From: Eucalyptus grandis | Lineage: Eukaryota > Streptophyta > Magnoliopsida > Myrtales > Myrtaceae | NCBI RefSeq assembly: GCF_016545825.1 | Contig: NC_052614.1 | Span: 3,262,630-3,326,629 of the forward strand | Direction of reading: 5' to 3' | Length of the DNA: 64,000 nt | Shown here: in pieces, positions 53,610 to 64,000 of the stretch | Position numbering within the stretch: position 1 is the first letter of the stretch | How the letters are laid out: the number at the start of each line of letters is the position of its first letter | The notes under the pieces: generated by a model | The model's input: the letters and a program-made list of their open reading frames with translations, nothing else | Database searches by the model: none | What the model was told of the DNA's origin: nothing | Translations under genes and position numbers: made by a program

Positions 53610-55079
53610 GAAAGGAAGACGATGACGATGACGATGCTTCTCTGCTAGGGATTTGAGAAAAAGAGAGAGAAAATGGTGGGAGATAGAGGATTTTGGCGGG
53701 AAGGCTATGGCGGGAAGGTGCCAAGGGGGGGGGATGGCACGTGCAGTGCCACGTGCGTAAGAAATTAGGGCTTTTTCTCTTATCACACATTAGTGAGTAA
53801 TTTTTCATGGTTAAGAACGAACTCTTGTAACTTTTAGACGTGATTATTATTTTTTACAGATGAAAGAAAGTCGCGAGGAGTAATTCCTAATTATCTTACA
53901 CTGGTTGATGACCCTCTTGCATTAAATATGAAATTCATTTTCGATCAAACGCATTCAGTGTCGTTTTTTCATGGCTAATGTTATCTTTAAAATTATGAGT
54001 GAGTGACGGTTAAATTGGTCGGTAACTTTTCAAGTTAACTTTTATGTCGAAAGTTTTCTCATGAGTAGGGGGGGAGGTGTTGCGGTATTTGGCAATGTTG
54101 ATATGTTCATTGGAACGGTTGGGATGGGGCAGGCGTCCCGAGTTCAGCTAGGGTACCGCCGGCATCACTCTCCTACGGGGTGACCTATCCGAGTCCCGGA
54201 TCGTCGCCAGCCAGCCGACACAAGTTCCTTGATCTTAGCATTGCAGTCCTGTTCTAGCTTTGCTTGCAATGACTCATTCTACTGTACTCACCTCAAAACC
54301 AGATGAAGTTAAAATCACCAGGTGCTAGTCATGTTCAAGTATCTCTCATTGTATGCTGTCCGGGTCATCTGATCACATGAAACCAACCTGATTTACTCCT
54401 CAAATGGTTGAGAATGGGAGTCGAACTTTCTTGGACCTCCATGCGTGACACTCTCGGAGCCTTCGGGTGGTACCGAATCCAAGGCCTCGTTTCTTAGACC
54501 GGAGCTTTGCCCTCTCGGTCGATCCGGGTTTCACCATGGGATCCCGGGGCTCACAACCTAAGACTTCAGTATGAAGGGCAGAGCAAGCAAATCAATCTTA
54601 GGATGTTCAGCTCAACATAATAGGAATGTCTATCTCATTCATGGATTTACCCCCAGCACCACCACAGGTTCTACCTCTGTAATAAAGAGAGTCAATGTGA
54701 AAATGAAAAGGCTCTTCTATTATAGCAACATGTTCTTTACAAAATATGCTGCGCCAGCCACCATACAATATAACCTCGAGTCGACTGTGACTTCGAGAAA
54801 TGAGCCATTGCCTGTGAGACCCTAACTAAAATTTCATGTTGAAGGAATGCCTGGTTAGCAGATTCTACTAAATGCACAGCGCATATATACATGCCTAATC
54901 TGAACACTTTTCACGGGACATACTAACATCCCGGCAACTAATTTACTGGAAAGATGGACCGAGTGAAAAGTTAAACAGTGAGATTGATCCTACTGGTCAT
55001 TCCTGGTGGCAACAGCGCAGCAAAAGAATCTCTATTTGCATGTAATTCTCCAATCTTCTGGACGAAAAAGTTTTTGAGT
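53610..55079. other. MCM5 promoter and unclassified GC-rich segment
   Basis: Bases 53610-53800 are the probable MCM5 promoter. Bases about 54060-54570 are noticeably more GC-rich than the surroundings, with GGGGATGGG, CTATCCGAGTCCCGGATCG and GGGATCCCGGGG. They look like a decayed transposable element, perhaps an LTR fragment, but I cannot assign a family. Bases 54570-55079 are spacer and the DCL4 3' flank. Confidence 0.45.

Positions 55080-64000
<8,921 letters not shown>

Overview
The window is nuclear DNA from a flowering plant, most likely a core eudicot. Genes carry many short GT-AG introns, the spacers are AT-rich and full of transposon remains, and the proteins are plant families: plasma-membrane H+-ATPase, Dicer-like 4, class V chitinase and a CLE-like peptide precursor. 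I cannot name the species from sequence alone.

Layout. 1-5.1 kb has no confident gene except a decayed receptor-kinase fragment (2.87-3.65 kb). A foldback MITE lies at 5.13-5.86 kb. A GH18 class V chitinase follows (6.0-7.3 kb), then a P-type H+-ATPase (9.6-14.7 kb) and DNA topoisomerase I (18.9-25.1 kb), all on the + strand. A decayed Ty1-copia element fills 27.1-31.6 kb. Its only recognisable LTR abuts the broken third copy of a small secreted-peptide gene. The better copies of that family sit in tandem duplicated units at 34.4-36.7 kb. The first (35.0 kb) encodes two CLE-like motifs after a signal peptide. A hAT-like non-autonomous element lies at 36.8-37.9 kb. A WDR76/CMR1-type WD40 gene follows on + (38.7-42.1 kb), convergent with an FAD-dependent oxidoreductase on - (42.9-46.2 kb). 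MCM5 (47.8-53.5 kb) and the 3' two-thirds of DCL4 (55.1 kb to the window edge) are also on -.

How the genes relate. TOP1, the WDR76-like protein and MCM5 all act on chromatin during replication or damage response, and DCL4 makes small RNAs. They look like ordinary neighbours, not a pathway cluster. The most interesting part is the local peptide-gene family, where tandem duplication, reading-frame divergence and a retrotransposon junction are all visible.

Sequence quality. The chitinase, H+-ATPase, TOP1 and, once, WDR76 carry single-base gains or losses almost always inside short homopolymers, while protein conservation and splice sites stay intact. FAD oxidoreductase, MCM5 and DCL4 read through with none. 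I read most of the frameshifts as consensus errors rather than true pseudogenes, but this needs read data.
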